Source: a bacterium (lineage in GTDB: Bacteria; Bdellovibrionota_G; JALEGL01). From it: 64,000 nucleotides of DNA. Position numbers and translations under genes: made by a program. Positions 1-10,094 of this stretch are shown piece after piece. A model generated the notes under the pieces. The model had not been told where the DNA came from. It worked only from the letters and a program-made list of their open reading frames with translations, and made no database searches. The stretch's first letter is position 1, and each line of letters begins with the position of its first letter. The stretch spans positions 124,001 to 188,000 of the forward strand of contig JALEGL010000005.1 in NCBI GenBank assembly GCA_022763185.1. Reading direction: 5' to 3'.

Positions 1-1491
1 ACCGATCAATATGAAGGTTTTACCAACTTTGGCACGAGCACACTTAAGGCTGGAGCATTTCATATTGCTTTGTTTGCCAATCGTGTTGATGACCCTTTGG
101 AGTTTAATCGTATTGGTTCCAATACACAAGTTGCACCCATTGTTGCACAGTTTTACACGTTAAATTTTACACCACAAATTGGTATCTTAGATTGGCTTAG
201 TCTTGGCGCCAGTATCCCGTTTAATTTAACGACATCCGTTCGTAGTGACATTCCCAACTTTAGTCAGCAAGATGATTATTCTCTGGGAGATGCTCAGCTG
301 TATTTAAAGTTTCGTATACTGGATAACAAAACCAGCCCCGTTGGCTTGGCTTTTATACCCAGAGCCAGCGTGCCTCTGGATAACAATGTACAAGATCATT
401 TTAATAACCTTGATTACCGACTAGGCGGAAGTTTGGCTACAGACATGTGGCTTAACTCTAGGAACTACATTGCCTTAAATGTTGGTGGTTTTTATCGCCA
501 GCAAGATGAAGATGTGCTGAGTATTCTTCAGGTTAGCCATGACCTTGATTTTGGCTTGAGTTATGTCCATCATTTTTCTGAAGAAAAAACAATGGATGTG
601 TTTGCTGAAGTAACCGGTAGAACCGAGCTCACTGATCCTTTTACTTCTGGGCAAAAATCTCCAGTAGAAGCTCTGTTGGGTCTTAGATATAGAATGTTTA
701 ACAACAAACTAACAACTTTTTTAGGAGGGGGCCGCGGTATCACCAACGGCTTTTCTTCTCCAGACTATCGCATTTTTGCCGGCATTCAATTCTCACACAG
801 AAAAGATCAAGAAAAACCCGAGCCTGAGCCTGTTGTAGAAGAAAAGCCCAAAGAAATCCCAAATATTGCGCAAATCTACATTAGAGTTTTTGATGAAAAC
901 AAAGACCCACTTCCTGCAACCATTCTTGTGCGTGATGCTAATGGAGATCTGGTGGCCAGAGCCGATGACCAAGAGCTGCGTAAAAATTTAAAGCCGGCAG
1001 ACTATGATGTCTACGTTGAAAAAACCGGCTATACCTACTCTCAAAAAACAGTCACTTTAAATAAGGGCAAACGTGCCAATCAAAGCATTATCCTAGGCAA
1101 GGTTAAGAAAAAAGGACAAAAAATAGAGTATTTGGGCAAGATCTTATTTGATTTTAACAAAGCCAGCCTACAACAACAGTCTTACGATATTTTGGATAAT
1201 GTGGTTGATGTTTTACAAAGACATGAAGAAGTCAATAAAGTTAGAGTAGAAGCGCATACCGACAGTAAGGGCAGTGAAGTCTATAACTTAAATTTATCCA
1301 AAGCCCGTGCGAAGTCCGTAATGGACTATTTGGTTTCTGCCGGTATTGATCCAGAACGTTTAATTTCAGTTGGATTGGGTGAAAGCCAACCCATAGATAC
1401 CAATGACACTGAAGAAGGCCGCGCCAACAATAGACGTGTAGAGTTTACGATACTCGAATCTAAAAACAATGTTGTGCGTGTGAAACGCTAG
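1..1491 (+). CDS. OmpA-family outer membrane protein, 5' end cut by window edge
   Basis: The reading frame is open from base 1 and the first in-frame start-like codon (TTG at 70) lies inside the coding sequence, so the true start is outside the window. The first half (to about nt 800) alternates polar and aromatic residues as in a beta-barrel. A Pro/Glu linker (EPEPEPVVEEKPKE, nt 820-855) leads to a small Ig/PEGA-like domain (nt 870-1110). The last 115 residues are an OmpA C-terminal peptidoglycan-binding domain: ILFDFNKASL, then HTDSKGSEVYNLNLSKARA and NNRRVEF. The likely role is to anchor the outer membrane to peptidoglycan. It ends 8 bp before the convergent pyrK-like gene. Confidence 0.85.
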   Translation, partial: TDQYEGFTNFGTSTLKAGAFHIALFANRVDDPLEFNRIGSNTQVAPIVAQFYTLNFTPQIGILDWLSLGASIPFNLTTSVRSDIPNFSQQDDYSLGDAQLYLKFRILDNKTSPVGLAFIPRASVPLDNNVQDHFNNLDYRLGGSLATDMWLNSRNYIALNVGGFYRQQDEDVLSILQVSHDLDFGLSYVHHFSEEKTMDVFAEVTGRTELTDPFTSGQKSPVEALLGLRYRMFNNKLTTFLGGGRGITNGFSSPDYRIFAGIQFSHRKDQEKPEPEPVVEEKPKEIPNIAQIYIRVFDENKDPLPATILVRDANGDLVARADDQELRKNLKPADYDVYVEKTGYTYSQKTVTLNKGKRANQSIILGKVKKKGQKIEYLGKILFDFNKASLQQQSYDILDNVVDVLQRHEEVNKVRVEAHTDSKGSEVYNLNLSKARAKSVMDYLVSAGIDPERLISVGLGESQPIDTNDTEEGRANNRRVEFTILESKNNVVRVKR

Positions 1492-1499
1492 TAAACCGT

Positions 1500-2279
1500 T
1501 TAAGCCCGTAACTTTAAAACCGGTCCATCTTTGCATATGAGTTTACGTTCCCCTATTGGCAAAGCACTGGTTTCAGTGACACAGCTTAGGCACACACCCA
1601 TACCACAGGCCATTTTGGCTTCAGCCGATGCATAAACCTCTATACCTTGATCTTTGACTTGATCATAAATGGCTTTCATCATGATGTTGGGTCCACAGGT
1701 GTATACTTTTTGTGGAGCATAGCCCTGCTTTAAATCCTCAAAAAAAGCATGCACAATTAAGCCTTGGGGGTAACGGTCATTTTTTTCATCTGTCCAAATC
1801 ACAAGGTCAACGCCCAAATCATCAAACATTTTTTGTAAAGGTTTTGCCTCAGCATCATTTCTAAAACCAAAATACACTCTAATCTTGGCTAAAAACTCTG
1901 GTTTTTGTCTTTTTAGCCATAGCAAAAAGGGTGCGGCACCAATACCACCTGCTACAATGGCAATATTTTCTCCTGTAGCTTGCTCAAATTGGTTACCCAA
2001 AGCTCCCAGCAAGGATATTTCTTGCGCTAGATCTTGTTGACTTAACCACGCTGTTCCTTGCCCAACTACTTGGTATAAAACACTGATATGGTGGAGATCT
2101 TTTTGATCAAACACTGCCATGGGACGGCGCAAAACATGACCCTGCTCATAGCCGGTACTGAGCATCAGAAATTCACCTCCCAAACATTGATCAAATGGCT
2201 GCTCTAACTTTAAATCCAGCTGATAATAGCGGCCACCCAAATGCTTATTGCCAACAATCTGTGCTACATGTTCTTTCAT
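1500..2279 (-). CDS. pyrK: PyrK-like dihydroorotate dehydrogenase electron transfer subunit
   Basis: Ferredoxin-NADP-reductase-fold protein of 259 residues that would carry electrons from the dihydroorotate dehydrogenase flavin to NAD through FAD and a 2Fe-2S centre. Visible motifs are the FAD-binding RRPMAVF (about 51-57), the NAD-binding GGIGAAPF (about 113-120), CGPNIMM (about 199) and the PyrK cluster C-x4-C-x2-C followed by a fourth Cys 16 residues on (CGMGVCLSCV...LICK). The ATG at 2279 is preferred; the frame also has a TTG at 2300. No pyrD is adjacent, so a related flavoprotein reductase role is possible. Confidence 0.8.
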   Translation of the reverse strand: MKEHVAQIVGNKHLGGRYYQLDLKLEQPFDQCLGGEFLMLSTGYEQGHVLRRPMAVFDQKDLHHISVLYQVVGQGTAWLSQQDLAQEISLLGALGNQFEQATGENIAIVAGGIGAAPFLLWLKRQKPEFLAKIRVYFGFRNDAEAKPLQKMFDDLGVDLVIWTDEKNDRYPQGLIVHAFFEDLKQGYAPQKVYTCGPNIMMKAIYDQVKDQGIEVYASAEAKMACGMGVCLSCVTETSALPIGERKLICKDGPVLKLRA

Positions 2280-2402
2280 TATATTTTCAAATACTACCAA
2301 ACAACCCCAACAGTCAAACCATGGGTATTTTTACGGTCAATCTCAGTCAAGTCAGACTTCTAAGCAGTTGAGTTTAAGTTTTCTTGTATTTCTGTCACTG
2401 AT

Positions 2403-2858
2403 TTATTCTAGGGAGCGCTGCATGACGATGGCATCTTCACCATCTGAATAATAGTTTTTTCTACAGCTTAGATCAGCAAAACCCTGTTTTTGATAAAGTC
2501 TATACGCCTTTTTATTGCTTTGTCTGAGTTCTAAAAAAATTTTTTTTACCTCTTTAAACTGACAAAAATTTATGACCTCTATTAAAATAGCTTGTGCATA
2601 ACCCTTTCGCCTAAATTGATCTAAAACATATACCTGCAAAATTTCTGCTTCTTCAAATAAAACACTTAACAGCGCATATGCTATAGGTTTGTTTTTTTGA
2701 TTGACTGAAAAACAATGCATATGTTCTTGCTCTATAAGTTGTTGATCCTGATTATTTTTTAAAAAACCACTCTTTATCAACAGATTTAAAATATCTTTTT
2801 TGATTGGATCAAGCTCATTTTCTTTAAATTGAACATGAAGAACAGAATTTTTCATCAC
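2403..2858 (-). CDS. GNAT family N-acetyltransferase (RimI-like)
   Basis: A 151-residue GCN5-related acetyltransferase. It has the acetyl-CoA pyrophosphate-binding loop FRRKGYAQAIL (about 94-104) after the beta-4 strand AEILQVYVLDQ, then the C-terminal signature NKKAYRLYQKQGF typical of RimI-type protein N-acetyltransferases. The substrate is unknown. An N-terminal extension of about 50 residues before the core has weaker similarity. It lies immediately downstream of the SurA-like gene on the same strand with a 3-bp gap and is probably the last gene of the prkA operon, although functional linkage is unproven. Confidence 0.8.
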   Translation of the reverse strand: MMKNSVLHVQFKENELDPIKKDILNLLIKSGFLKNNQDQQLIEQEHMHCFSVNQKNKPIAYALLSVLFEEAEILQVYVLDQFRRKGYAQAILIEVINFCQFKEVKKIFLELRQSNKKAYRLYQKQGFADLSCRKNYYSDGEDAIVMQRSLE

Positions 2859-2861
2859 AAC

Positions 2862-3500
2862 TTATTCCAATGAAAACAAGTATATTTTCTTACGTGCCAA
2901 TTGCCGGCTCAACCATTCTTTATATTCTGCAGCGAGTTCAGATTTTTTTAAAGCTTGTTCAATTTTTATCAAAGCATCTTCTTTATTTTGCTCTACAAAA
3001 TCTTGTTGATGCTCTTGATAGTATTTTTCAGCTTCTTCTCGACCCACCTTTACTTTAAAGGCAATGTTATCTTTAATAAATTTTTCTTTATCATATTCCT
3101 GAAAAAATACTTTTTTCAATATTTCCTGACTTTGCCCTTGTTTGGTTAGCAATTGTTCAACTTTTTCAGTCACCATTGTTTGAAACTTTTTTTCCAGCTT
3201 TAGATTTCTTCTTGAATTTTGAGTATCAACCTTATTAAGATAATCTTGAACAATAAAATTTTGAACCATACCATCAATCGCTTTCTGATAGGCTTGTTGG
3301 TCAAAAACTATATCTTCTTTTTTATCCAAAAGTTGTTGCACAATCAAATACGGCTTAACATCATACAAAGTGTACAAAGTATTCTCATAAATAAACGCAC
3401 TTTGATCAACGCGAGTATTTGCATTTATAGGTAAATAGCCACCACATAAAAATAAGGCAAAGAGCATTACCTTACTGCTGATATTCAAAACTTTTTCCAT
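2862..3500 (-). CDS. Secreted SurA-N-like protein, fourth gene of the prkA operon
   Basis: From the ATG at 3500 the product is 212 residues with a signal peptide (Lys-containing n-region, hydrophobic MLFALFLCGGYLPI, Ala-Asn cleavage region). The mature part is helical and charged, with the DQQAYQKAIDGMVQNFIVQDYL pattern and KVGREEAEKYYQEHQQDF, both reminiscent of SurA/PpiC chaperone N-domains where the latter precedes the parvulin domain. No parvulin prolyl isomerase domain follows, so this would be a chaperone-only relative. Alternative starts are 3527 (inside spoVR) and 3467, which has AAGG just upstream but loses the basic n-region. The gene overlaps the 3' end of spoVR, implying coupling. 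Confidence 0.6.
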   Translation of the reverse strand: MEKVLNISSKVMLFALFLCGGYLPINANTRVDQSAFIYENTLYTLYDVKPYLIVQQLLDKKEDIVFDQQAYQKAIDGMVQNFIVQDYLNKVDTQNSRRNLKLEKKFQTMVTEKVEQLLTKQGQSQEILKKVFFQEYDKEKFIKDNIAFKVKVGREEAEKYYQEHQQDFVEQNKEDALIKIEQALKKSELAAEYKEWLSRQLARKKIYLFSLE

Positions 3501-4845
3501 CGTAATAAATTCTGGTTTCTTTTTCACTGACTACCGTTAACAAAGATATAGGCTTCTCCCAACAGAAAAATATATTTTTTAAGGTTTCTTTGGCCCAATC
3601 TTGCTTTAAATCTATACCTTCATGTTGATGCTCTAACACAAGTTCTTTACTTTTATCATTTTGATCAACAATATAAATCGGTGGTCCGTGCATGCTGCTT
3701 AACTGAACAACAAATTGTTTTTTAAATTTATCAAAAGCTTCTTTAAGTTCAGCATAACTTTTATCTTCATGCACTTCTGCAAACATAAATAATTTGTGCT
3801 GCTTGCAAAATTCCATGGTCATAAAATTTTCTATAAAATTAACATCGTTGTGAACTCTTCGTACTTCAAAAATTTTGTCTCTACCCTGACCTAAATTCTT
3901 ATTCCAATTATTTTTTTCCTGCAAGGAATCACATTCTTCATAATCCTTACCAAACTTGCCTTTATTCCATCTATCTTCAATATCTCTAAACAGCTCAATT
4001 CCTAATTTATAAGGGTTCATTTGTCCTTTTGCTGCGGCCATGGTCCCAGCATGGTGATCTGCATACTCTATCACTTCTGCATCTTTTAAAATATGCTGAG
4101 TCATCATTTTTGAATGCCAGTAGCTGGCCCAGCCTTCATTCATGATTTTGGTTTGTGCTTGTGGTGCAAAATAATAAGCTTCTTCCCTTAACATCATCAT
4201 GATTTCACTTTGCCAGTCTTTAAGACTACCATTTAAAGCAAGATAGCCCATGATGTCTCTTTGCTTATAGACTCCATCATCTTTTTTGTTTCTTTTGAGA
4301 TGCTCTCTTGGCAATTTAAAGTTTGCACTGCCCTGATTTTTAAAAGGCAAATGAATATCAATAAGATTATCCAATGATTTACATACATCAATAAATTGCT
4401 CTACCTCATCAAAGCCATATTTATCAATGTAACGTCTGATTCTAGTGGCATGATTGGCCATTTCATCAACCATTTTTCTATTGGTTTTACTGAACCATTG
4501 GTTGTTTTTAAAAAAATCTGCATGACCATATACGTGTGCCATCACCAATTTTTGATCAAGCAATGAATTGGATTTCATCAAATATGCAATGCAGGGATCA
4601 TTGTTAATGACCAATTCATATATTTTAGAGACCCCATAACTGTAGCCTTTGGATAATTCTTCATAAGTCATACCAAAAGACCAATGTGGATAACGGACTG
4701 GAAAGCCTCCATAAGAAGCCACTTGATTAAGCTGATCATAGTCAAGCATCTGAAAAATAGTTTTGCAAAAATCCAAGCCATAGGATTTTGCTAAGGCTTC
4801 AATGTTTTCTTTAATTTTGGTCAACTCAACATTTAGATTGGCCAT
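3472..4845 (-). CDS. spoVR: SpoVR family protein
   Basis: Full-length SpoVR/YcgB homologue of 457 residues. The N-terminal two thirds match the family: FPVRYPHWSFGMTYEEL near residue 50, then YELVINNDPCIAYLM, MAHVYGHADFF and MNEGWASYWHSKMM. The repeated His and Glu pairs in HVYGHADFF and EGWASYWH look like metal ligands. The family is named for a Bacillus spore-cortex gene, but in Gram-negative bacteria it is co-expressed with prkA and yeaH in starvation. Its biochemical function remains unknown. It starts 2 bp after the stop of the YeaH-type gene, the usual order prkA-yeaH-spoVR. Confidence 0.95.
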   Translation of the reverse strand: MANLNVELTKIKENIEALAKSYGLDFCKTIFQMLDYDQLNQVASYGGFPVRYPHWSFGMTYEELSKGYSYGVSKIYELVINNDPCIAYLMKSNSLLDQKLVMAHVYGHADFFKNNQWFSKTNRKMVDEMANHATRIRRYIDKYGFDEVEQFIDVCKSLDNLIDIHLPFKNQGSANFKLPREHLKRNKKDDGVYKQRDIMGYLALNGSLKDWQSEIMMMLREEAYYFAPQAQTKIMNEGWASYWHSKMMTQHILKDAEVIEYADHHAGTMAAAKGQMNPYKLGIELFRDIEDRWNKGKFGKDYEECDSLQEKNNWNKNLGQGRDKIFEVRRVHNDVNFIENFMTMEFCKQHKLFMFAEVHEDKSYAELKEAFDKFKKQFVVQLSSMHGPPIYIVDQNDKSKELVLEHQHEGIDLKQDWAKETLKNIFFCWEKPISLLTVVSEKETRIYYDGKSFEYQQ

Positions 4846-4847
4846 AC

Positions 4848-5966
4848 TTATTTTCCTTTACCTAAAAAAGTCTTAATTGACTTCATGATGGCATCTTTAT
4901 TGGGAATTTGAGAGCTGAGCAAATTATCAAAGTCTTTAATTTGTCGTAAATCTTTAATAAACTGGCCTGATCCATACTGTGAATCCACTTGACCATAACA
5001 AAAAAGATTCACCATAGGTAAAAGGCTTTGCTTTAGCTTATCCATGCATTTTTGTGTATCTTCACTGGACCAGTTGTCACCGTCAGAAAAATGAAACACA
5101 TAAATATTCCATTCAAACGGTGAGTAATCTTGTAAAATCAGTTGTTCACATAAATTATAAGCCGAAGAAATGATTGTACCGCCCGATTCACGAGTATGAT
5201 AAAACGTATGCTCATCGACTTCTTTGGCTTTGGCATCATGAATGATGTATTTTTTTTCTAAATCTTTGTATTGCGTTCCCAACCATGTATCAATCCAAAA
5301 GCTTTCTGTTCTGACAATATCTTTTTGATCTTGTCCCATCGAGCCAGAAACATCCATGATGTAAATAATTAAAGCATTGGTGCTGGGGATGACTTTTTCT
5401 TTCCAGCTTTTATATCTAAAATCTTCTTTAATAGGCACAATTAACGGACTATTTTTCTCATACGTCCCCGCTGCAATTTGTCGTTTTAATGCTTCTTTGT
5501 ATGTTCGTTTAAAATGCTTAAGTGAATTGGGCCCATTTTTATTGATGCTGGCATAATTATGCTTCAATGTTTCTATGCGTTTTTTGGCGCCTTTTTCATC
5601 AATATTGGGCAACTCTAATTCTTCCGATAAAATTTGTGCCAGCTCATCAATGCTGATGTCCACTTCTAAGATATGTTCTCCTGCTGTTTCTCCTGCTTTT
5701 TGACCTTGACCTTTTTGCTTTTGACCACCTTGTTGACCTGAAGATCCTGCTTTTCCTTGCCCCTCTCCCTGACCTTGTCCCTGCTGTTGATTGGGGTCAT
5801 GAATAAATCTTGGAATATTGATTTTTGGAATAGGAATAGAAATCATATCTTTACCTTTTCTGCCAATCATCTCACCTTTAGCAATATATTGCTTGAGGTT
5901 TTGTTTGATTTTACCTCTAATAATTTCTTTGAAGCGGTTGTGATCAGAATGAATCTTCAGCGCCAT
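4848..5966 (-). CDS. yeaH: YeaH/YhbH family DUF444 protein
   Basis: A 372-residue DUF444 protein, the standard partner of PrkA and SpoVR. It has a basic N-terminal region, a low-complexity Gln/Gly/Lys-rich linker (about 61-92) and a C-terminal von Willebrand A-like domain with a MIDAS-type DVSGSMG motif at about 205-211, followed by [15 protein letters not shown] and HFSDGDNWS. The family is implicated in stress survival and is thought to act with the PrkA kinase, but no activity is established. The 172 bp between it and prkA contain a large imperfect palindrome, so the three genes may not be evenly expressed. Confidence 0.93.
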   Translation of the reverse strand: MALKIHSDHNRFKEIIRGKIKQNLKQYIAKGEMIGRKGKDMISIPIPKINIPRFIHDPNQQQGQGQGEGQGKAGSSGQQGGQKQKGQGQKAGETAGEHILEVDISIDELAQILSEELELPNIDEKGAKKRIETLKHNYASINKNGPNSLKHFKRTYKEALKRQIAAGTYEKNSPLIVPIKEDFRYKSWKEKVIPSTNALIIYIMDVSGSMGQDQKDIVRTESFWIDTWLGTQYKDLEKKYIIHDAKAKEVDEHTFYHTRESGGTIISSAYNLCEQLILQDYSPFEWNIYVFHFSDGDNWSSEDTQKCMDKLKQSLLPMVNLFCYGQVDSQYGSGQFIKDLRQIKDFDNLLSSQIPNKDAIMKSIKTFLGKGK

Positions 5967-5992
5967 TATCGAACCTGCTTTATCTCTTGGAA

Positions 5993-6108
5993 AACGGAGA
6001 TTTTTTCGAGCCTCTTCGTTGCAAGGAGCTCACAATCCTCGACGTAGCAAAAGTACGCCTGCGGTTTTTCACTTCCTTGCGCCTCGATTCTCAAAAAACT
6101 TTCCGTTT
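5993..6108. repeat. Imperfect palindrome between prkA and yeaH
   Basis: The outer arms at 5993-6028 and 6072-6108 are inverted copies with scattered mismatches (AACGGAGATTTTTTCGAG against AACGGAAAGTTTTTTGAG, and both run on to a GCAAGGA block). The centre at about 6038-6066 carries a second weaker inversion around GACGTAGCAAAAGTACGCC. On the minus strand the order of blocks AAGTTTTTT - CAAGGA - GAAAAACCG - AGGCGTA - TAC-TCGAG matches an element at 62557-62720, which suggests a dispersed non-coding repeat. The frames across it look like shadows, not genes. Confidence 0.65.
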
Positions 6109-6138
6109 CTTTTATAGTTTCAGTGTGGCAGTCCATAT

Positions 6139-8214
6139 TCATTGCTTAGACTTCACATCTCCTCTGGCAAAAATGGATGCGACAAATTGTAAAACGTCAC
6201 TGGCACTGTCTTCATTGTAACCGTAATGATTGATTAAACGTTTCTTAACCACATCAATTTTTTTCTGCGTTTCTTCATCAACAACGGAAGAAACCAGGCT
6301 GGTTAACTTAATGCTATCTTTTTGATCTTCAAATAACTTTAGCTCCAAAGCTTTGTTCAATCGATCATTGGTTTTGTAATCAAACTTCTTACCATCTAAA
6401 GATAAAGCACCAATATAATTCATGATTTCTCGCCTAAAGTCATCTTTGCGAGATTCTGCAATATCTATTTTTTCTTCAATAGAGCGCATCAAACGTTCAT
6501 CTGGCTCACCTCTTGAACCGGTGTAACTGTTTTTTACTTTTTCATTTTGTGTGTAAGCTTTAACGTGATCTATATAATTAGCACATAGTTTTGATAAAGC
6601 GCCATCATCGGTACTAAGAGCCCTTTGCACTTCTGCTTTAACAATATCGGCATATTCTTCTTTAACCACATTAATCAATTCACTGTAGTGCTTTCTGTCT
6701 TCTTCATTGGAAATTAATGAGTGCCGCTTGAGGCCACTTTCTAATTCTTTTAAAACCATAAATGGATTGATGTAGTTTTTTTCATCGTCATTGACCAAAG
6801 TATTGGATATTTTATCTTGAACATATCTTGGCGATACGCCATCCAAACCCTCTCTTACCGCTTCCTTTCTTAACTCCCTGATATTGTCTTCTGTATAACC
6901 AGGAATTGCCCGCCCATCATACAGCTTAAGTTTTTGTAACAAACTCAAATTTGACTTCTTAGGTTGTTCCAAGCGAGTTAATATGGCCCACATGGCGGCC
7001 ATCTCAAGTGTATGAGGTGCTATATGCTTGTCTTTTAAGCTTTTTTGATTGTAGTCTTTTTGATAAATTTTCATTTCTTCAGACAACTTGGTGATGTAAG
7101 GAATGTCTATTTTAATGGTTCTATCACGCAAAGCTTCCATAAATTCATTGCTTTGTAGTTTTCTATACTCAGGCTCATTGGTATGACCAATAATCACTTC
7201 ATCAATATCGGTTTGTGGAAATTTCTTGGGTTTAATGGTGTGCTCTTGCGATGCCCCCAATAAATCATACAAGAAAGCAACATCTAATTTTAAGACTTCA
7301 ACAAACTCAACAATGCCTCGATTGGCCACGTTAAATTCACCATCAAAATTAAATGCTCTGGGGTCAGAATCTGAACCATATTTTGCAATCAGTCTATAGT
7401 TTATGTCTCCGGTTAACTCTGTTGAATCCTGATTTTTTTCGTCTTTAGGTTGAAAGGTTCCTATACCCACTCTATCTTTTTCAGATAAAATCAAACGTTT
7501 GACCACTACGTGTTGCATAACCTTGGCCCAGTCACCGTCATAATAACTCATCAATTCTTGATACACTTGCCGTGAAGCGGGACAAACATCACCCTTGATT
7601 TGTATGGCGTCATGATCTGGATGTTTTTCTGCTATTTTCTCAAAAACCTGTGACCTAAATTCTTGTGGTATCAAAAGCAAAGGATCTGCATGCATCGGAT
7701 CCAACATGGTATCAGTATCCGCCAATACATTGGGAATTTCATTGGGATCTATTTTCCATGCAAAGGTATACAAAGCTCCTTCTGCTGTTTTACTGTAAGC
7801 TTCTAGACCTTTTTTAATCATTCTGACGATGGTTGATTTGGATGAACCCACAGGCCCATGTAAGAGCAACACTCTTTTTTCTGGTCCCAAACCCAGTGCT
7901 GCACTTTTAAAAACATTGACCAGCTTCATCAAAGAAATATCCAGGCCAAAGACAGCATCTTTGCCATCGTCTATGGGGTCAGAAAAAAAGTGATACTTGG
8001 TGATTTTTTTCTTACCATCGATATAGGTTTCATAACCATACGATAAAATCATATCGTAAATCCGTTGATAGGCTGTGCGACTCAACTTAGGATTATCCTC
8101 AACCATGTTCAAGTATTGAGCAAAACTTCCTTGCCAATGCTCCTGATGGAATTTATCGATATCATGATGATCATCAATCCATTGTAAAAGATCTGAATAA
8201 GGTTGATCTTGCAT
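6139..8214 (-). CDS. prkA: PrkA family serine protein kinase / AAA+ ATPase
   Basis: A 691-residue PrkA homologue with the N-terminal AAA domain and Walker A GPVGSSKS at about 120-127. [18 protein letters not shown] and [18 protein letters not shown] correspond to conserved family segments; the C-terminal part carries the kinase-like region. PrkA phosphorylates a small set of proteins in Bacillus and E. coli (YeaG) and acts in starvation and stress adaptation, with YeaH and SpoVR encoded downstream here. The start ATG has an upstream purine-rich AAGGAAAG. It is slightly longer than the usual 640-650 residues. Confidence 0.95.
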   Translation of the reverse strand: MQDQPYSDLLQWIDDHHDIDKFHQEHWQGSFAQYLNMVEDNPKLSRTAYQRIYDMILSYGYETYIDGKKKITKYHFFSDPIDDGKDAVFGLDISLMKLVNVFKSAALGLGPEKRVLLLHGPVGSSKSTIVRMIKKGLEAYSKTAEGALYTFAWKIDPNEIPNVLADTDTMLDPMHADPLLLIPQEFRSQVFEKIAEKHPDHDAIQIKGDVCPASRQVYQELMSYYDGDWAKVMQHVVVKRLILSEKDRVGIGTFQPKDEKNQDSTELTGDINYRLIAKYGSDSDPRAFNFDGEFNVANRGIVEFVEVLKLDVAFLYDLLGASQEHTIKPKKFPQTDIDEVIIGHTNEPEYRKLQSNEFMEALRDRTIKIDIPYITKLSEEMKIYQKDYNQKSLKDKHIAPHTLEMAAMWAILTRLEQPKKSNLSLLQKLKLYDGRAIPGYTEDNIRELRKEAVREGLDGVSPRYVQDKISNTLVNDDEKNYINPFMVLKELESGLKRHSLISNEEDRKHYSELINVVKEEYADIVKAEVQRALSTDDGALSKLCANYIDHVKAYTQNEKVKNSYTGSRGEPDERLMRSIEEKIDIAESRKDDFRREIMNYIGALSLDGKKFDYKTNDRLNKALELKLFEDQKDSIKLTSLVSSVVDEETQKKIDVVKKRLINHYGYNEDSASDVLQFVASIFARGDVKSKQ

Positions 8215-8253
8215 TGAGACTTTCCTTCCGCTGAGTGTTTATAGTCTGATCTT

Positions 8254-8266
8254 ACTATAATAGTAT
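8254..8266. promoter_or_regulatory. Short palindrome upstream of prkA
   Basis: TACTAT-A-ATAGTA is a perfect inversion with one central base, about 45 bp upstream of the prkA start and within the region where its promoter is expected. It could be an operator or part of a -10 region. It lies in the 263-bp divergent gap shared with the TSP3 gene, so it might affect either. Confidence 0.3.
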
Positions 8267-8400
8267 ACGGCTTTTTCAATCCATCAGCAACATTCTATTG
8301 AATCTTTATTTGTAAAAAATAAATATTTATCATTTTACTCTGCAATTTTTAACATCTTATACAGCAACTTAAGTTTACACTAACGAGGGATACAAAAGTT

Positions 8401-8457
8401 GCCGTGAAAAAGCTATCTATTTTCAGACACTTACTTCTAAAAAGCTTTAGGCACGGC
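8401..8457 (+). other. Hairpin-forming leader before the TSP3 gene
   Basis: GCCGTG at 8401-8406 pairs with CACGGC at 8452-8457, and AAAGCT just inside pairs with AGCTTT near 8443-8448, giving a two-part stem around a 30-nt loop. It ends 20 bp before the ATG and no strong ribosome binding site is visible between. It may be a structured 5' leader or a terminator-like repeat. No known riboswitch consensus was recognised. Confidence 0.4.
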
Positions 8458-8477
8458 TCTTGCTTCTTAAATAAAGC

Positions 8478-9980
8478 ATGAGAAGCCAAACAATACACAC
8501 AAGATTAAACCTAAATTACTTTAAACATTTTTGCATAGCACTATTCTTAGCAGTCAATGTTGCCTCAATCATGCTTCCCAACCCTGCCTATTCTCAATGG
8601 GGTTGCAGCAGCAACCCAAATGCAGATAACGATGGTGATGGCTTGATCAACTCTGAAGAAACTTTATGTGGTACCAATGCATGCCAGAGCGACACTGACG
8701 GTGATGGCTTGTTGGATGGTTTTGAAGCTGATGTTATCAATGGCGTATGTGAACATGTTGTTTCTGACCCCACCAATCCCGATACCGATGGTGATAACCT
8801 AGATGATAATGAGGAGGTTAACACTCACTTTACAGACCCGCAAAACCCTGACACAGACGGCGATGGCCTAAACGATGCTGAAGAGCTTTTTTCTCACAAC
8901 ACCGACCCACTCAACCCTGACACAGATAACGACGGTCTAAACGATGGGTCTGAAGTGGCTCAGGGATGCAACCCTGTTAACGATCCTGATACGGATGATG
9001 ATGGCTTATCTGATTTTGATGAAGACATGCATGGAACATCCTGCACCAATCCTGATACCGATGGTGATGGCTTAAATGACAATGAAGAAGCTGATATGAA
9101 TCAAACAGATGACACTGATCCCCTTAATCCTGATACGGATGGTGATGGCCTCAATGATGGCGATGATCAAAGCAATGGCTGCTTAGCAGCTGCAGGAAAT
9201 GTTGACACTGATGGTGACAGATTAACAGACTTTGAAGAAGTGATTACCCATGGAACAAACTGTGCAGACACGGACACCGATGATGGTGGCGTTGACGATG
9301 GTACAGAAGTCTTGACTGATTTAACCAACCCTTTGGATGGCAGCGATGACATGAATCCATCTTCTGGAAGCGATGATGACGATGGCGATGGCTTAACCAA
9401 TGATGATGAAGAAACTTTAGGCACCGATCCTCTTGACCCAGATACAGATGATGATGGTTTAACAGATGGCGAAGAAGCAGGTCCAGGCGGTACTGGTACT
9501 GACCCTCTTGATCCAGACACAGACGGTGACGGCCTAACAGACGGTGATGAAGAAAACGATGTAGGAACAGACCCTCTTGATCCGGATACAGACAACGGTG
9601 GCGTTGATGATGGTACGGAGCACACACAAGATGGAACTGACCCTTTAGATGGAAACGACGATCAAGTTGGTAGCGGCAATGATTCTGATGGCGATGGCTT
9701 AAGCGATAACACTGAAAACTTAATGTGTACGGATCCAAACAATGCTGATACCGACGGTGATGGCGTCAATGACTTCATAGAAAATGCCTTGGGCGTTGAC
9801 CCTTGTGACGCCGGCCAAAGTTTGACCATTGAAGGAAGTACAGGCCTTGCAAGTGAAGGAAGATCAGGCAAAGGCGCCGACTGTTCATCCAATACAAGTT
9901 CACCTACTGGCTTCATTCTCTTAATATTGATTATCATGGGTCAGATTTTACAAAGAAAGAAACAAAGATTTAACGCTTAA
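8478..9980 (+). CDS. Secreted thrombospondin type-3 repeat, calcium-binding surface protein
   Basis: A 500-residue protein beginning with a signal peptide (hydrophobic stretch about 20-38, then AYSQWG). Residues about 48-445 consist of repeated Asp-rich units of the form [12 protein letters not shown] followed by TDPLNPD, the TSP3 calcium-binding repeat. Near the C-terminus a Cys (GADCSS) precedes a roughly 16-residue hydrophobic segment and a basic RKKQR tail. This layout resembles MYXO-CTERM-type sorting signals. Expected location is the cell surface, stabilised by calcium. Opposite-strand frames here are by-products of the repetitive codons. A bidirectional hairpin terminator follows. Confidence 0.88.
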   Translation: MRSQTIHTRLNLNYFKHFCIALFLAVNVASIMLPNPAYSQWGCSSNPNADNDGDGLINSEETLCGTNACQSDTDGDGLLDGFEADVINGVCEHVVSDPTNPDTDGDNLDDNEEVNTHFTDPQNPDTDGDGLNDAEELFSHNTDPLNPDTDNDGLNDGSEVAQGCNPVNDPDTDDDGLSDFDEDMHGTSCTNPDTDGDGLNDNEEADMNQTDDTDPLNPDTDGDGLNDGDDQSNGCLAAAGNVDTDGDRLTDFEEVITHGTNCADTDTDDGGVDDGTEVLTDLTNPLDGSDDMNPSSGSDDDDGDGLTNDDEETLGTDPLDPDTDDDGLTDGEEAGPGGTGTDPLDPDTDGDGLTDGDEENDVGTDPLDPDTDNGGVDDGTEHTQDGTDPLDGNDDQVGSGNDSDGDGLSDNTENLMCTDPNNADTDGDGVNDFIENALGVDPCDAGQSLTIEGSTGLASEGRSGKGADCSSNTSSPTGFILLILIIMGQILQRKKQRFNA

Positions 9981-10001
9981 CTCAACGACACGACCTGCAC
10001 C

Positions 10002-10037
10002 AAAAAAGAGATATTCTAAAAAGAATATCTCTTTTTT
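10002..10037. terminator. Bidirectional terminator between the TSP3 gene and the protease gene
   Basis: Perfect 15-bp inverted arms, AAAAAAGAGATATTC and GAATATCTCTTTTTT, are separated by 6 bases, with A and T runs at both ends. This suits intrinsic termination for both convergent genes. Confidence 0.88.
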
Positions 10038-10094
10038 AGTTTCATCTTCATCAACAATACCCTCAAATAAAAATAAGAAAAGCAACATTCTCAA

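Noticed and set aside
2248-2451. A 67-codon plus-strand frame between the pyrK-like and GNAT genes
   Set aside because: It overlaps both neighbours in antisense and has a low-complexity product.
9167-9738. Long minus-strand frames opposite the TSP3 gene
   Set aside because: They are antisense translations of Asp/Gly-rich repeat codons, with Ser/Pro or His/Arg monotony and no ribosome binding sites.
8478-9980. Tandem repeats in the TSP3 gene as a CRISPR array
   Set aside because: The repeats are coding, vary in length and have no constant spacer pattern.
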